This document shows, in pieces, positions 21,801 to 31,806 of a stretch of 64,000 nt of DNA. How positions within the stretch are numbered: position 1 is the stretch's first letter; each line of letters opens with the position of its first letter. Below the pieces are notes generated by a model. That model was given only the letters and a program-made list of their open reading frames with translations, did no database searches and was not told the origin of the DNA. Source of the DNA: JAWKTV01 sp041398905 (GTDB lineage: Bacteria; Planctomycetota; Planctomycetia; Planctomycetales; Planctomycetaceae); assembly GCA_041398905.1 (NCBI GenBank), contig JAWKTV010000021.1, forward strand, positions 12,754 through 76,753. The letters are read 5' to 3'. Made by a program: the position numbers and the translations under genes.

Positions 21801-22530
21801 CCCAGCCCACGCCGCTGATCCTCCAACTCTTCGCGCCGACGACGGATCGTCTGGACGCGCTCGGTCAACTCGGCCTCGCTCCGCTGCAGTTCCTCGTAAC
21901 GATGCGGCATGACCCGCGTCCGGTTGAGTTCTCGCTGCACCTCCTGAATCGCGTTGATCGCGTGATTGAGCGGTGCCTTATGGGTTCGAGCGGTGAACAC
22001 AACATCCATGCGACGGCCGATGTTCAGCTTCAACTCGTGGAACGCCGACAGGTTCCCCACGCCGCCGCCAAACAGCGTCTCGCTGAGATTCGCCTCGGCG
22101 AAGCTCTTGTCCTGCTGCCCCAGCTCATGCCTCGTGATGGCGAACAGATTCCGATAGAGGACCGCCGAGGCGCGGCTGAGTTTCTGCGCGAGCTGCTCCT
22201 CCGATTCAATCGGGCTGCCGTCGCTCCATGCGCCCGTCAACTTGTCGGGCGCCCCTTTCTGACGACGCAGCCATCCCTGCTGGTTGTCGTCCGTGACGAA
22301 CATCGACTTGCAGGCGAGTGGGCCCTTCCCGCTCGCTTCGAGATAGTCACTGACACCATCCTGACGCTTGAAGCTGGAGGGAATCCAAACCACAGGCAGC
22401 GGAGCAGCCACAGCAGCGTCGTTTTTCCGCTGCCGTTCGGCCCGTAGATCAACTGCCGGCCGGGCTGGAAAGTCAGTTCGCGGTCGCGGTGGATGCCAAA
22501 GTTCTCGATCTGCAGGTGCGTGAGTCTCAT
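18897..22530 (-). CDS. Rad50/SbcC-like ATPase (YhaN family), with several frame breaks
   Basis: An SMC-like ATPase of about 1,210 residues. The N-terminus MRLTHLQIENFGIHRDREL and GPNGSGKTTLL (Walker A) begin at ATG 22530. A missing C near 22385 separates LLRCLWFGFP from SSFKRQDG. Long coiled-coil stretches cover most of the middle, with breaks near 21820 and 21260 and an in-frame TGA at 20871. The C-terminal ATPase half is intact: LRPDQLSTGGSDLVYLAIRLAFA (signature motif) and LPLIMDDVLNHFDETRA (Walker B). The overall shape is that of the YhaN partner of the YhaO nuclease. Its start overlaps the YhaO-like stop by 4 bases, as expected for subunits made together. It is not a close SbcC: no CxxC zinc hook is evident in the frames I followed. 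Confidence 0.85.
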
Positions 22531-23792
22531 ATCGCATCATCTCCTTCCGCCAAAGCCGCCACAATCACTCCTTCCGCCTGACGCAGCCAGTCCCGCAATA
22601 GTTCCGGATCGTCGAGCCTGATCCCGGCGGCCGGCAACTCGGTACCCGCTTTCGCCTCAACCGGCTTGAGAGCTTCGACGAAGCCCGTTAGGTCCGCCTC
22701 CGGATCGTTCACCAGTCGTGCGATGTCCCGCAGCAGCTCGCCCAGCAGGTCGGAGCTTTGACGCAGTTGATCGAGATTGATCGGCGGGCGCGTCTCGATG
22801 ACGATTCGCTCGATCCAGACCGATTGCAGCTCTGCCGCGAAACTCCGAATGTTACCGCAGAGACTCTCAACGACGTCCGCCGCCTGCCAGGCCCGATGGA
22901 GGCCGCACTGTCCGCGGAGCGTCATGCGGATCGCCAGCAGCCGGTCGGGCTGCTCAGCCTGCAGTTCGCGCAACCGCTGTCGCACCAGTGCATAGACGTC
23001 CTGCTCATCCTCCTCCCCCTGAAGTTCGACGTCACACGCGAGCCAGCGGACGGTGTCGAGCGGCCGGAACTCGATCGATCGCGTCACTCGATTCTCGACG
23101 GTGACCAGCAGACATCCCTTGGCTCCCGGTTCGTTGATGTGTCGCCCTTGCGTGCAGCCGGGGAACTCAATCGCCGGTTCCTCCCGAATGGTTGCCCGGC
23201 CATGCACATGCCCCAGTGCCCAGTAGTCGTAGCCCTTCAGGGTCAGCACTTCAGGCGAGGTGGGGGCGTAGGTGTCGTGCCGGCTGCTGCCCGTCAAACT
23301 GGTGTGAAGCAGGCCAATGTTGTACGCCCCCGGGACCGGCGATGGGTACTGCTCCGCGAGGTCGCGTGCTTCCGCCTGCGATCCGAAGCTCTGTCCATGC
23401 AGCGCCACTCCGAGCGTTTCGAGCTGAAAGGTCGTCGCCGCGCCGGCGGGGAACTCGAAGACGTTTCTGGGCCAATGCAGCTTCCTGGCCCCGAGGTTGG
23501 CCGTCAGTGAATCATGGTTGCCGCGAATCAGGTAGACGGGGATGTCCGCCTCGTTGAGCCTTTGAAACTCGACAATCGCGCGCGACCACGACTCCATGGC
23601 TGCGTCCGCGCGGTCAAACAGGTCGCCGGCGATGACCACGAAGTCAACCTCCTCTTCGATCGCGAGATCGATCAGACGGATGAACGCATCGCGCGTCGCG
23701 TTGCGAATCCGCTCGACCGGCGCGCCGGGATGCAACTCCAGCCCCTTGAGCTGTGCGTCGAGGTGAACGTCGGCCGCGTGCAGGAACTTCAT
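22527..23792 (-). CDS. Mre11/SbcD-like metallophosphoesterase (YhaO family)
   Basis: 421 residues from ATG 23792 (MKFLHAADVHLDAQLKGL). Calcineurin-like phosphoesterase motifs appear in order: AADVHLD, VIAGDLFDRAD, IRGNHDS and ALGHVHG, giving the two-metal site of Mre11/SbcD nucleases. The C-terminal part (about 290-420) is a less conserved capping and partner-binding region, as in Bacillus YhaO. The likely role is nuclease subunit of a Rad50-Mre11-type complex with the YhaN-like protein, trimming blocked or broken DNA ends. The gene is intact, lies 85 bases downstream of the AddA-like gene and overlaps the yhaN-like start. Confidence 0.88.
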   Translation of the reverse strand: MKFLHAADVHLDAQLKGLELHPGAPVERIRNATRDAFIRLIDLAIEEEVDFVVIAGDLFDRADAAMESWSRAIVEFQRLNEADIPVYLIRGNHDSLTANLGARKLHWPRNVFEFPAGAATTFQLETLGVALHGQSFGSQAEARDLAEQYPSPVPGAYNIGLLHTSLTGSSRHDTYAPTSPEVLTLKGYDYWALGHVHGRATIREEPAIEFPGCTQGRHINEPGAKGCLLVTVENRVTRSIEFRPLDTVRWLACDVELQGEEDEQDVYALVRQRLRELQAEQPDRLLAIRMTLRGQCGLHRAWQAADVVESLCGNIRSFAAELQSVWIERIVIETRPPINLDQLRQSSDLLGELLRDIARLVNDPEADLTGFVEALKPVEAKAGTELPAAGIRLDDPELLRDWLRQAEGVIVAALAEGDDAI

Positions 23793-23877
23793 GCGCGAGT
23801 ATCGAGATGGAGAAGCGGGTGAGCAGGACGCTGGTTTGGCAGACGGGAGTTGACGGAGCACCTGCCCGACTCCCGCG

Positions 23878-26800
23878 TCAGACAAACTCACGACCGAGAT
23901 CATCGGCCGGCAAATCGCCGGATCCGATGGTACGTACGATGTCGATCTCGCCGCTCGCAGTCAGCAGCAGCCGCGCCGAGATCGAATCAATCGAAAGATC
24001 GTACAGTTTGGCGACGGCGCGGCTATAGAGTTGGAGCTGCTGGTGATAAGCCAACAACCGCTCACGCCGGACTTCTTCCGGAAGTTTCGTGAACGCGTCG
24101 GTCTTGTAGTCGAGGATATCGGCCGCGATCACCTGGTCGCCCGCGGTCAGCAGCACCAGCCGGTCGATCACACCATTGACGATCGAGTCGTCGAGCCTCA
24201 GGCGAAACCGCCGCTCGCGTCGCAGTGTGAGTGCAATCTCCGCACGCAGGGCGCATCGGGCGAAGATCGGCCCAAACGGGCCATCGGGAGACAGGTTCGC
24301 TTCGCGGCTCAGCGCCGCCGCGAAAGCGGGCTCGCTCAACAATCTGTGCAACTCCCGCATTGCCGGGGTCACTTCCGGCTCGTCGATCTCCAGCAGGCGG
24401 GCGTGACGCCGCAGCACTTCGTCCGAGGGCCGCCCGTCCTCCAGCCAGCCAACCTGCTCGAACCAGGCATGGAACAGAGTCCCCCGCTGCATGGCAGCGG
24501 CGTTCTCCGGGCGGAGTATTTCCCGGAATGGCCGCGCGTTGCCGGCGTGGCGCGATGGGGCGATCTCAGGCAGCACGTCGCCAGCCGCGTCCAGCACCGG
24601 CGCAAACTCGATCCGCCAGGCGGCGTCGTTCGCGCTCGTCGCGGTCGGCTTGCGCTCCGGGTCGACGGCTCGCCCCGTCAGTTCGGGCATCGCAAGGTGC
24701 CAATCCGGATCGCCAGCGATCGTGATCCGCTGGTTCGGTTCCAGTCGCTGCCCCTCCGTCACTGCGGCGCGGATGAGGTCGGCGAAGTTGAACGTCAGCT
24801 CCTTCTCCTTCTCCTTCGAGGGGTCGATGATGAGGTGCAACGCGTGTCGGGCCCGCGTCACGGCGACATACAACACTGATAGCTGCTCTTCTACCTTGCG
24901 AGACAGATTCTGCTGGCAGACCTCCCGCCATTCATCGGGCAGCAAGGGCTGCAGCTTCTTGTTGAGGTGCCGCATCACCAGGTCCGGTGGATCTGCCGGC
25001 GAGTGTTTCCTCGTGTCAAACTTGATGGCGTTACGAGTCAAGTGTGATTGAAGTTCCGGCAGCACAACGACATCGAATTCGAGTCCCTTCGAGCGATGGA
25101 TCGTCAGCAGACGCACTCGCGCGGTCGATGGTTGGAGATCGCATTTCTCTGTGATCTGCTCGACGAACTCGCTGGGACGCAGGCTGACCAGCGCTTCGAG
25201 TTCGACCGCGAAGGTGAGCAACTGCCTGAGCCGGCTGACACCCCGTGGATCGCAATAGGGGGCCAACAGTTTCGCCCAGCGCCGCAGCCAGCCGGCGTAC
25301 CCTTCGTCCAGAAGCTGTCGGCGAATCTGCGCGGCCGCTTTCTCGGCGGTCGACGGGTCGAAGTCGATCGGCCAATTCAGTGCTTCCCCCAGCGGAGAGG
25401 TCGCGACGTGGTGCCACGCCATCGAATCACCCGGATGATCGGCCAGCGTGAGCAGCGAGAGGATGATCTGCACCGCGGCGCTGTCGTCGACGTTGCTCTT
25501 CCCTTCCTCGCTGATCTCGATCCCTTCCCGTCGAAGATGCCGCGCCATCTTCGCAATCGCCCGGTTGCTCCGCGCGAGCACGCCGATCGTCGCGCCGGGT
25601 AACTGACGATGCAGGTCCGCAACTCGGCGCGCGGCAAACTCCAACCGCTCGGGCGCATCATCCTCCTCACGATTGTCGTCGTCGTCATCGTCATCTTGGC
25701 AAGTCGACCGGCTTGTGGTCGGAATCGTGGACGAGGTCTCCAGCGTCACCCACCCCGGGAGTTCCTCGCGAGCGGTGGAATGCGCGGGGAAGCGGTTTTG
25801 CCATGTCGCGACCCCCTCGGCGTTGTCGCCAAGGTTCGGGTGCCGCATGAGGTTCTGGAAGATGGCGTTCACGCTCTCCATGATCGGCGGCGCTGAACGG
25901 TAGCTGTGCGCGAGTGTCTCGATCCGCATGTCGGGCAGGTCGGCGACCGTCTCGAACAACGCCGCCTCGCCCCCCCGCCAGCCGTAGATCGCCTGCTTCT
26001 GATCGCCGACGCAGAACAAGTCCGTCTCGGGCTGCGCGGCGACGCGGCGCACGATCGACTCGAGCGCCTGCCACTGCAGCACCGACGTATCCTGAAACTC
26101 ATCGAGCAGCAGATGCCCGATGGCGGAATCGAGACGAAAGTCGATCTCCTTCAATTGTCCGGACTGCCAGCCGCGCGCCAGCGCGCGGGAGACGTCAAGA
26201 AACGACAAGATGCCCCGCTCCTGCTGCAGCCGCTCCAGGATGGTGTGATAGCGGTCCAACAGTTCCCAGGTCGCTTCGTTCTTGTCGGCGAACTGGTTGA
26301 GAACAATGCCGCGCCCATGGGCAACCAGGCGCCGGCAGGTGTGCATCAGGCCTTCACTGGGGGCCTTGCCGTAATACGTTCCCTTACCCAACACGAGCGA
26401 GTGGGCGAACCCGCCCTGAACGAACTGCTCCCAGTCTCCCGCGAGGATTCGGTCAATGTCTGTCTGACGCGCCGACTCACATCGCTTGTCCTTTGGTAGT
26501 GCGGCCTGCAGGTAGGCGCGGATCTCGTCCGCCAGTTCCCCTGAGGACAGGAGTGGAACTCGCGGCAACTGCCGCCACGCATGGACATCCGTCGCCAGCC
26601 AGATGTCGCGGAAATCATTGATGATTCGCAGCATCTTCTGCTGCACCGACCGTGTCGCCGACTCCCCTCTCGTCATCAGGTTGAGCAGGCGAATGACTTC
26701 GGCGTCGCCTTCCTGCAGGAAGAGTTGCTCCAGCGCGTCGGTGCGGAGCTGCGTCATCTCGATCGTGCCGCCGTCGACGATCCGCCAGCCATGCGGCAGT

Positions 26801-27321
26801 CCGAGTTCGAGGGCGTAGCTTTGCGCCAGTTGGATGAAGAAGCTGTCGAGCGTGCCGATGCGGAGTCGATGCAGATTCACGATCAACTGCCGCAGCGTCT
26901 CCAGCGCCTCGCGCTGCGTGAGGGGCTGCGGGTGCAACTCCCGCAACTGGCTGGCGAGTTCGACGAGCTTCTGTTCATCTCGCCCGGCTTGGGCCAGCCG
27001 CAGGAGCACCCGTTCCAGAATTTCTTCAGCCGCCGCCCGAGTGAACGTCGACGCGAGAATTCGCTCCGGTGGCGAGATGCGCAGGCGGTCGATGAAGTGG
27101 CCTGAGAGCTGGAACGTTTTTCCCGTGCCCGCCGACGCCCGGATCAGCCGGTTCTCCCGCTCGGTCGAAAGTCGCTGCCGGGCAGGAGCGGCCGGCTTGG
27201 TCGCAGCACGGTTGGCGCGCGCCGCCGTCGCCGCAGGAGTGTCCGGCGTGGTTGATGGGGGCTCGGATTCCAAGTCACCAAACAGGTTCCGCTGACTGTC
27301 GGCTGGCTTACGCTTGCTCAT
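23878..27321 (-). CDS. AddA/RecB-like UvrD-family helicase-nuclease
   Basis: 1,147 residues from ATG 27321 (MSKRKPADSQRNLFGDL). SF1 helicase motifs are clear: IRASAGTGKTFQL (Walker A, about 60-72), LLLDEFQDTSVLQWQ (motif II), VGDQKQAIYGWRGGE (motif III), TIHRSKGLEFDVV (motif V) and LYVAVTRARHALHL (motif VI). A RecB-type nuclease domain closes the protein, with GVIDRLVLL and ADILDYKTDAF carrying the catalytic Asp and Lys. Near residue 540 there is an unusual run of seven Asp followed by Glu/Asp. The gene is intact and follows the AddB-like gene after only 14 bases, so an AddAB-type DNA-end resection complex is likely. Confidence 0.88.
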   Translation of the reverse strand: MSKRKPADSQRNLFGDLESEPPSTTPDTPAATAARANRAATKPAAPARQRLSTERENRLIRASAGTGKTFQLSGHFIDRLRISPPERILASTFTRAAAEEILERVLLRLAQAGRDEQKLVELASQLRELHPQPLTQREALETLRQLIVNLHRLRIGTLDSFFIQLAQSYALELGLPHGWRIVDGGTIEMTQLRTDALEQLFLQEGDAEVIRLLNLMTRGESATRSVQQKMLRIINDFRDIWLATDVHAWRQLPRVPLLSSGELADEIRAYLQAALPKDKRCESARQTDIDRILAGDWEQFVQGGFAHSLVLGKGTYYGKAPSEGLMHTCRRLVAHGRGIVLNQFADKNEATWELLDRYHTILERLQQERGILSFLDVSRALARGWQSGQLKEIDFRLDSAIGHLLLDEFQDTSVLQWQALESIVRRVAAQPETDLFCVGDQKQAIYGWRGGEAALFETVADLPDMRIETLAHSYRSAPPIMESVNAIFQNLMRHPNLGDNAEGVATWQNRFPAHSTAREELPGWVTLETSSTIPTTSRSTCQDDDDDDDNREEDDAPERLEFAARRVADLHRQLPGATIGVLARSNRAIAKMARHLRREGIEISEEGKSNVDDSAAVQIILSLLTLADHPGDSMAWHHVATSPLGEALNWPIDFDPSTAEKAAAQIRRQLLDEGYAGWLRRWAKLLAPYCDPRGVSRLRQLLTFAVELEALVSLRPSEFVEQITEKCDLQPSTARVRLLTIHRSKGLEFDVVVLPELQSHLTRNAIKFDTRKHSPADPPDLVMRHLNKKLQPLLPDEWREVCQQNLSRKVEEQLSVLYVAVTRARHALHLIIDPSKEKEKELTFNFADLIRAAVTEGQRLEPNQRITIAGDPDWHLAMPELTGRAVDPERKPTATSANDAAWRIEFAPVLDAAGDVLPEIAPSRHAGNARPFREILRPENAAAMQRGTLFHAWFEQVGWLEDGRPSDEVLRRHARLLEIDEPEVTPAMRELHRLLSEPAFAAALSREANLSPDGPFGPIFARCALRAEIALTLRRERRFRLRLDDSIVNGVIDRLVLLTAGDQVIAADILDYKTDAFTKLPEEVRRERLLAYHQQLQLYSRAVAKLYDLSIDSISARLLLTASGEIDIVRTIGSGDLPADDLGREFV

Positions 27322-27335
27322 GAGTCGGCCTGCGG

Positions 27336-30150
27336 TCAGGGGTTCGGGGTGATGAGGTGTTCGCCGTCGAAAACACTCGACTGGCAAATCGCTTCGATGC
27401 CGCGCTGGCTCCAGCTTTCGTTGATGTCCTGTGAGGGCGGCCAGAAGACCCGGTCGAGCATCAGTCCCGCCACCTGGCGGGCCTTGTCGTCCGCTTCGGT
27501 CAGGTCATCCTCGGTCCAATCCGCAAGCCGCAGCCCGGTCTCTTCAAGCTTCTCCGGCAAATTGAAGTAGCCCAGGCTATATTCACCCTCGATTCCCAGC
27601 CCGCTGGCGATGTGACGATAGAGCGGCAACTGCAGATCGATCCACTCCTTCGCATCTTTCGGGGCCCCCTTTCCGAGCCCCGTACGGTGCGTCTTGTCCG
27701 GCTTCTGGCCCTCCTTGCTGGTTTTGTAGTCGAGCAGTCGCCAACCGTGCTCGGGGTGAAAGTCGATGCGGTCGATGCGACCGCTCAGCAGCACCTCGCG
27801 GCCATCGAGCAGTGGGAACGCAACCGACGCGTTCTCGCCCGGGAACTCGACGTGCCGAATCTCCCAGCCTTCGATCGCCAAATGCACCTGCTGAGGTGCG
27901 AACGCCCGCAGGCGGCGGCGGGCTTGCTCAATCTGCACCTTGACGGTCGCGTTCGGCCGTTTACCAAACCGCTGCCGCACCAGCTTGTCGAGCTGCTCAT
28001 CGAGAAAGGCCCGAATGAGATCCACATCCCGCGAGCCCGCCCAGGTTGAACTTCCGAACGCGGCCAGACTGTCGTGAACCAGGTTGCCGAACTGCAGCGC
28101 GTCCAGTTCGCCGCTCCCTTCTCCAGACTCCCGCAGACGAAGCACGTGAGTCAGATAGTAGCGGTACGGACACGCCAGGTAGGCCTTGAACGACGTGACG
28201 CTGATCTCCTTGGGAATCGCGACATCTGGCCGGGGACGCGGGATTGTGAATGCCGCTTCTTTCAATTCGGTCGCGAGCACGGTCGGCAGGGGCGGCCGAC
28301 TCGCATCCGCCCCATGCGACTTGCCGTAGAACTCACGGATTCGATCGGCGATGACCGCATCACTCGCGGCGAATAGCAGTCGACTCGGCTTGAGCGGGTC
28401 CTTCGCTGCGTTGCGTTTGCCAAGGATGATCTCGAGTCGGCGGCGGGAGTGCCGCAGCACGGTCAGAGCGTATGCATCGCGCGCGTAGCGGCGATGGTTG
28501 TCGAGCACACCCAGACGTTGCCGCAAGCTATTGGGAAGAAACAGGTCGGCGTTCAACGACGACGGAACGATGCCTTCGTTGAAGCTGGTAACGATCACCG
28601 CCCGCGCATCATGCAGCGGCAGCTCCAGCCAGCCGAGAATGTCAATCGACGCCGGATTGTCTCGCGGCGGAATGAAGTCCGTTGCGACAGCGTCCAGCAG
28701 CAGACGCAGAGCGTCAGCGGCATGCACGGTCGAGGCGAGTACATCCGGCACGGCCGCCAGCCCTTCGAGCGCCGTCAGCAGCTTGCGACATGATTCCAGC
28801 GGGATGCGGTTCTCGTCCGTCGCGGCATCGAACTCCAGGCGACCGTAGATCTGCAGCAGCAGCTCGGTGATCGGTTCGGCCCACTTTGCGCAGAGCCCGG
28901 GGCGGGAGCCGCATCGGCTGCAGCCAGCTCTGCGTCAATTGCTCCACCTCGCGAACCCGATCGCACTTGTCGGCATCGCCGAGCCAGTCGCCCAGCGCGG
29001 CTGGAGGTGATCCGCCAGGTAAGTGTCCAACTGAGAGTGCCACCAGGGACTGCTCCTTGCGCGGCTATCCAGCGTTCGAGATCGGGGTGCCGCATGATTG
29101 CCGCGAACTGGCTGCTGCGATTGTCTTCGATGTAGTCGGCGACGGCGGCCAGCAGACGCACCGGTCCTGTCTGCGCGAGCGGCATCTGGACCACGGGCCG
29201 GATGGCGACGCCGCATTCGGAGAGTTGTTCCTCCAGGAGGGGAACCAGCAGCTTCGTCAGCGGCACCAATCACGATTTCATCCGGTCGGTACTTGCCGCC
29301 AAGATCCGCGAGCTGGTAGCAAACCTCCGCCGCCTGTTCCAGCGGCCCCTGCACGACATGAATCTGGCCCGTCTCCAAGTCGATCGGTGCCGCGGACCAG
29401 CGGTCCGGGACCAGGCAGCCATGCTCATCAAACCAGTCGGCCTGCGACTCCGGCGCATGGATGCACGCCGTGACCCGCTCGGCCACCTGATCGAGCATCC
29501 GCCGTACCGCCTGATTGAGGTCGACCGCCCCCACCAGCACGATTCGCTTCTCGGTACGGCATTCCTCGTGCTTGATGGCGAACAGCCGGGCTGTCTGCTT
29601 GTCCCAAAGCTCAAGCTCGTCCAACTTCAGCAGGTACTGAGATTGCGCCCCGCTGCAAGGTTGTCCAACGTTCAATTTCCTGCGGCGACTTGAAGAACGC
29701 GACGGTCGCCAGAACATCCGCGAAGTCGAGGCCGTCAGCCGCGAGTTCCGTGTGCTGCCGGGCAATCAGTCGACCCAACTGCAGCCACCGCTGGAAATCA
29801 TCGTCGTCGGGCGGACGATGCATCAGCGATCGCAGCGACGTCGCGGGGAGATTACGCAGCACGCTCGCCCACGCCAAGCCTTGTGTCAGCTCGTTCGCGA
29901 ACGGCTTTTGCGGAGTATACAGCCGCTCGGGGAGCTGCTCCGGCGTGAGGATTTCGGGTGGGTCGTTCCGGCCACCGGTCGAGGAGGTCAGCAGCCGCGA
30001 AAAGTTTCGCCCCGCCAACCCGCCGGGAAAAACGAGGATCAGGTCACTGAGATCGACATGGCGGCCGCTGGGAAACGTGCCGCACAGCCAGTCGACGATC
30101 TGCGGGAGCAGCGGCTCGTTCCAATCGAAGAACTTGCGGAGGATCGGCAT
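27336..30150 (-). CDS. AddB-like PD-(D/E)XK nuclease/helicase subunit, with several frame breaks
   Basis: About 938 residues over several frames. The N-terminus from ATG 30150 (MPILRKFFDWNEPLLPQIV) contains LILVFPGGLAGRNFSRLL where a Walker A would sit, so the helicase-like part is degenerate, as is usual for AddB. Frames switch near 29650, 29265, 29045 and at further points down to about 28750. The last 470 residues are intact, with RAVIVTSFNEGIVPS, a RecB nuclease domain (VLLSGRIDRIDFHP, RLLDYKTSKEG) and the FKAYLACPYRYYLTHVL helix. Only one of the usual AddB iron-sulfur cysteines is obvious, so an Fe-S cluster is doubtful. It is the first gene of the leftward DNA-repair block, 14 bases ahead of the AddA-like gene. 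Confidence 0.8.
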
Positions 30151-30475
30151 CGAACTGGCCCGCGTCGGGTGTCATGCAACATCGCGGTCAACAGACCCGA
30201 TGAACTCCCATCTACTTTACAAACGTTCATTATGCATGGTCGTCCCTCGTCGTCAAGTCAGTCATGCTCAAGTGCATGAGCCACCATGCTGTGGGGGTCT
30301 CGATGAACGCACATCGCATCGACTTTCGATGGACCGACGCAGCCGGTACGATGCCGAGCCAGAAGTTAATGGGTAGAATCGCGACACATCTTTGTCTGTT
30401 GGCCGGCAGACCCTCCGTTTCTGCTGCATGCCTGCAATGTTGTCAGTGCCTTCAGACGTCTGGACCGGTGAACAC
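30151..30475. other. Intergenic region between the DNA-repair block and tRNA-Arg
   Basis: 325 bases with no gene seen. It should hold the promoter of the addB-like gene (leftward) and of the tRNA (rightward), but I could not assign confident -35/-10 boxes. Confidence 0.5.
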
Positions 30476-30549
30476 GCCTCCGTAGCTCAATTGGATAGAG
30501 CACCGGCCTTCTAAGCCGGGGGTTGCAGGTTCGATCCCTGCCGGAGGTG
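30476..30549 (+). tRNA. tRNA-Arg (anticodon TCT)
   Basis: A complete 74-base cloverleaf. The acceptor arm GCCTCCG pairs with CGGAGGT (one G-U), the D arm is GCTC/GAGC, the anticodon stem CCGGC/GCCGG encloses CTTCTAA with anticodon TCT (reads AGA), the variable loop is 5 bases, and the T arm is GCAGG-TTCGATC-CCTGC. CCA is not encoded. A run of seven T directly follows the discriminator base and may end transcription. Transposase fragments begin about 120 bases downstream. Confidence 0.96.
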
Positions 30550-30667
30550 TTTTTTTGACGGGAAAGAACCGGAGCGCACGGGAGCGGAAGGGTGTGCAAC
30601 GGATTCCGGTCCGTCGTCGGGCGCTGCATTTCCGCCCGTTCCGCCCCGGTAACCGTTCTCAGCCCGA

Positions 30668-30898
30668 TCAGCTTTCGGGGAGGAGTTTGGGGGCGGGGTG
30701 CCCGCGGAAGGCCGCGTTTACGGCCTGATGGATGTAGCGGAGCGGCTGTTTCCCGTGGCGGCGGCAGGTTTCGGCGACGGCCAGAATGACCCTCATATTG
30801 CGACTGCCGGTCTGTGCATCGGTATCAGGGCTGAGTTTGCGAAAGGTGACCGACCTCCGCGGATCTATTCGGCCGCGTTGTTGGTCGGCGAGACACAT
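30668..30898 (-). pseudogene. IS66-type transposase, C-terminal fragment
   Basis: About 60 recognisable residues: RKLSPDTDAQTGSRNMRVIL, then AETCRRHGKQ and GHPAPKLLPES. The pattern GSR-x-VETCRxxGxN...PAPSLLP is typical of IS66-family transposase ends. The catalytic DDE core is absent. It ends 118 bases from tRNA-Arg. Confidence 0.55.
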
Positions 30899-31020
30899 CC
30901 GTGATGAACAACACGAACAGGCTGTAGCACTCGTTGCTCGGGCGGCGACAGGTTTCCGCGGTTCTCACGTGGTCGCTCTGCGACCCAGGGCCAGCGCACA
31001 CGAACTGCCTTGTCTGGTCA

Positions 31021-31162
31021 CGACTTGCAGCAGGAAGTCGTCACTCCAGCCGCAGCGTTTCATGGCTTGGCTCATCTTGGCGGGATGCTGTCTGAGGAGC
31101 GACAGCGTGAACCGGTTCGGCCAGGCGAAGTTCTCCCACAGTTGCTGGTGGCGGATGCGTAA
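31021..31162 (-). pseudogene. ISAs1-type transposase, C-terminal fragment
   Basis: About 47 residues, ENFAWPNRFTLSLLRQHPAK and CGWSDDFLLQVV, resemble the ISAs1 C-terminus (NxAxLRRLALSLL...AGWxxDFLLxVL). It is in frame with, and directly joined to, the IS256-like piece upstream, which is not a natural protein arrangement. Confidence 0.5.
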
Positions 31163-31378
31163 CTGGTTGTCGCGTCGATCGGCGTGAGCGTCGATGGAGG
31201 CGTACACCTCGGCGTCGATCGCGGCCTGCAGCATGCGTCTCGCCCCTTCGCAGACCAACTCTTCCAGCGAACTCCGGGCGTCGAAGCTGGCCCGAGACGC
31301 GAGCACCTCGGGGTCCACCGGAGCGTCGGCTGGTGCGTCGGCTGGTGCTGGGTGAGCGGCTGTCGGAGTCGGTCTCAT
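31163..31378 (-). pseudogene. IS256-type transposase, N-terminal fragment
   Basis: A proline/alanine-rich lead is followed by SLEELVCEGARRMLQAAIDA and HADRRDNQ, the N-terminal helix typical of IS256/Mutator transposases. The catalytic domain is missing: after DNQ the sequence passes directly into ISAs1-like residues. Confidence 0.55.
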
Positions 31379-31453
31379 GGCGTATCTTCGTGCCCGCGTC
31401 GGGACGCTGAAGAGTGAGTTCCTCAACAGGATACGCCGCCTTTCTTCAACTCA

Positions 31454-31660
31454 CGAAAACACGACTTTCGAGAATACCTCAAACCATTTCTTCTTCGTCC
31501 GGGCGAATTCCGCGATCGCGACAAAGTCATCCGCGCCACCCATGACAGCGCATAGCGCCATCACGACGATGTTGATCAGCGGATAGGTCGACTTCTTCTG
31601 CCGCGGATCAGTCAGTTCCGCAAAGTGATCCTGAATGGTAATGCTCGTTCCCTGCGACAT
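31454..31660 (-). pseudogene. ISAs1-type transposase, N-terminal fragment
   Basis: 69 codons from ATG 31660. DHFAELTDPRQKKSTYPLIN, VVMALCAVMGGADD and FARTKKKWFE match the DDE_Tnp_1-associated N-terminus of ISAs1 (H-repeat) elements. The match ends near 31472 and a stop follows. Confidence 0.65.
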
Positions 31661-31806
31661 CGCGAACCTGCGTGAATGAATCATCAGACCCGGCCTCGCT
31701 CACCGAATGAGCCAGCAGGTCTCACTCACTGTTGCAGGTTGCCCATCGTTGCGCAATCGCCCTGGACCACCACCGGCGAACGATCGCCGATCATCAGGAT
31801 CGCGCC

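Larger units (their letters stand above)
30668..31660 (-). mobile_element. Nest of decayed insertion sequences (IS66, ISAs1, IS256 remnants)
   Basis: Fragments of at least three transposase families lie on the minus strand within 1 kb of tRNA-Arg. No full transposase, terminal inverted repeat or target duplication could be identified, so this is a scar and not an active element. The order along the minus strand is ISAs1 N-terminus, IS256 N-terminus, ISAs1 C-terminus, IS66 C-terminus. Confidence 0.65.

Noticed and set aside
30668..31660. An active transposon or genomic island next to tRNA-Arg
   Set aside because: No complete transposase, integrase, inverted repeat or duplicated tRNA 3' end was found; only fragments remain.
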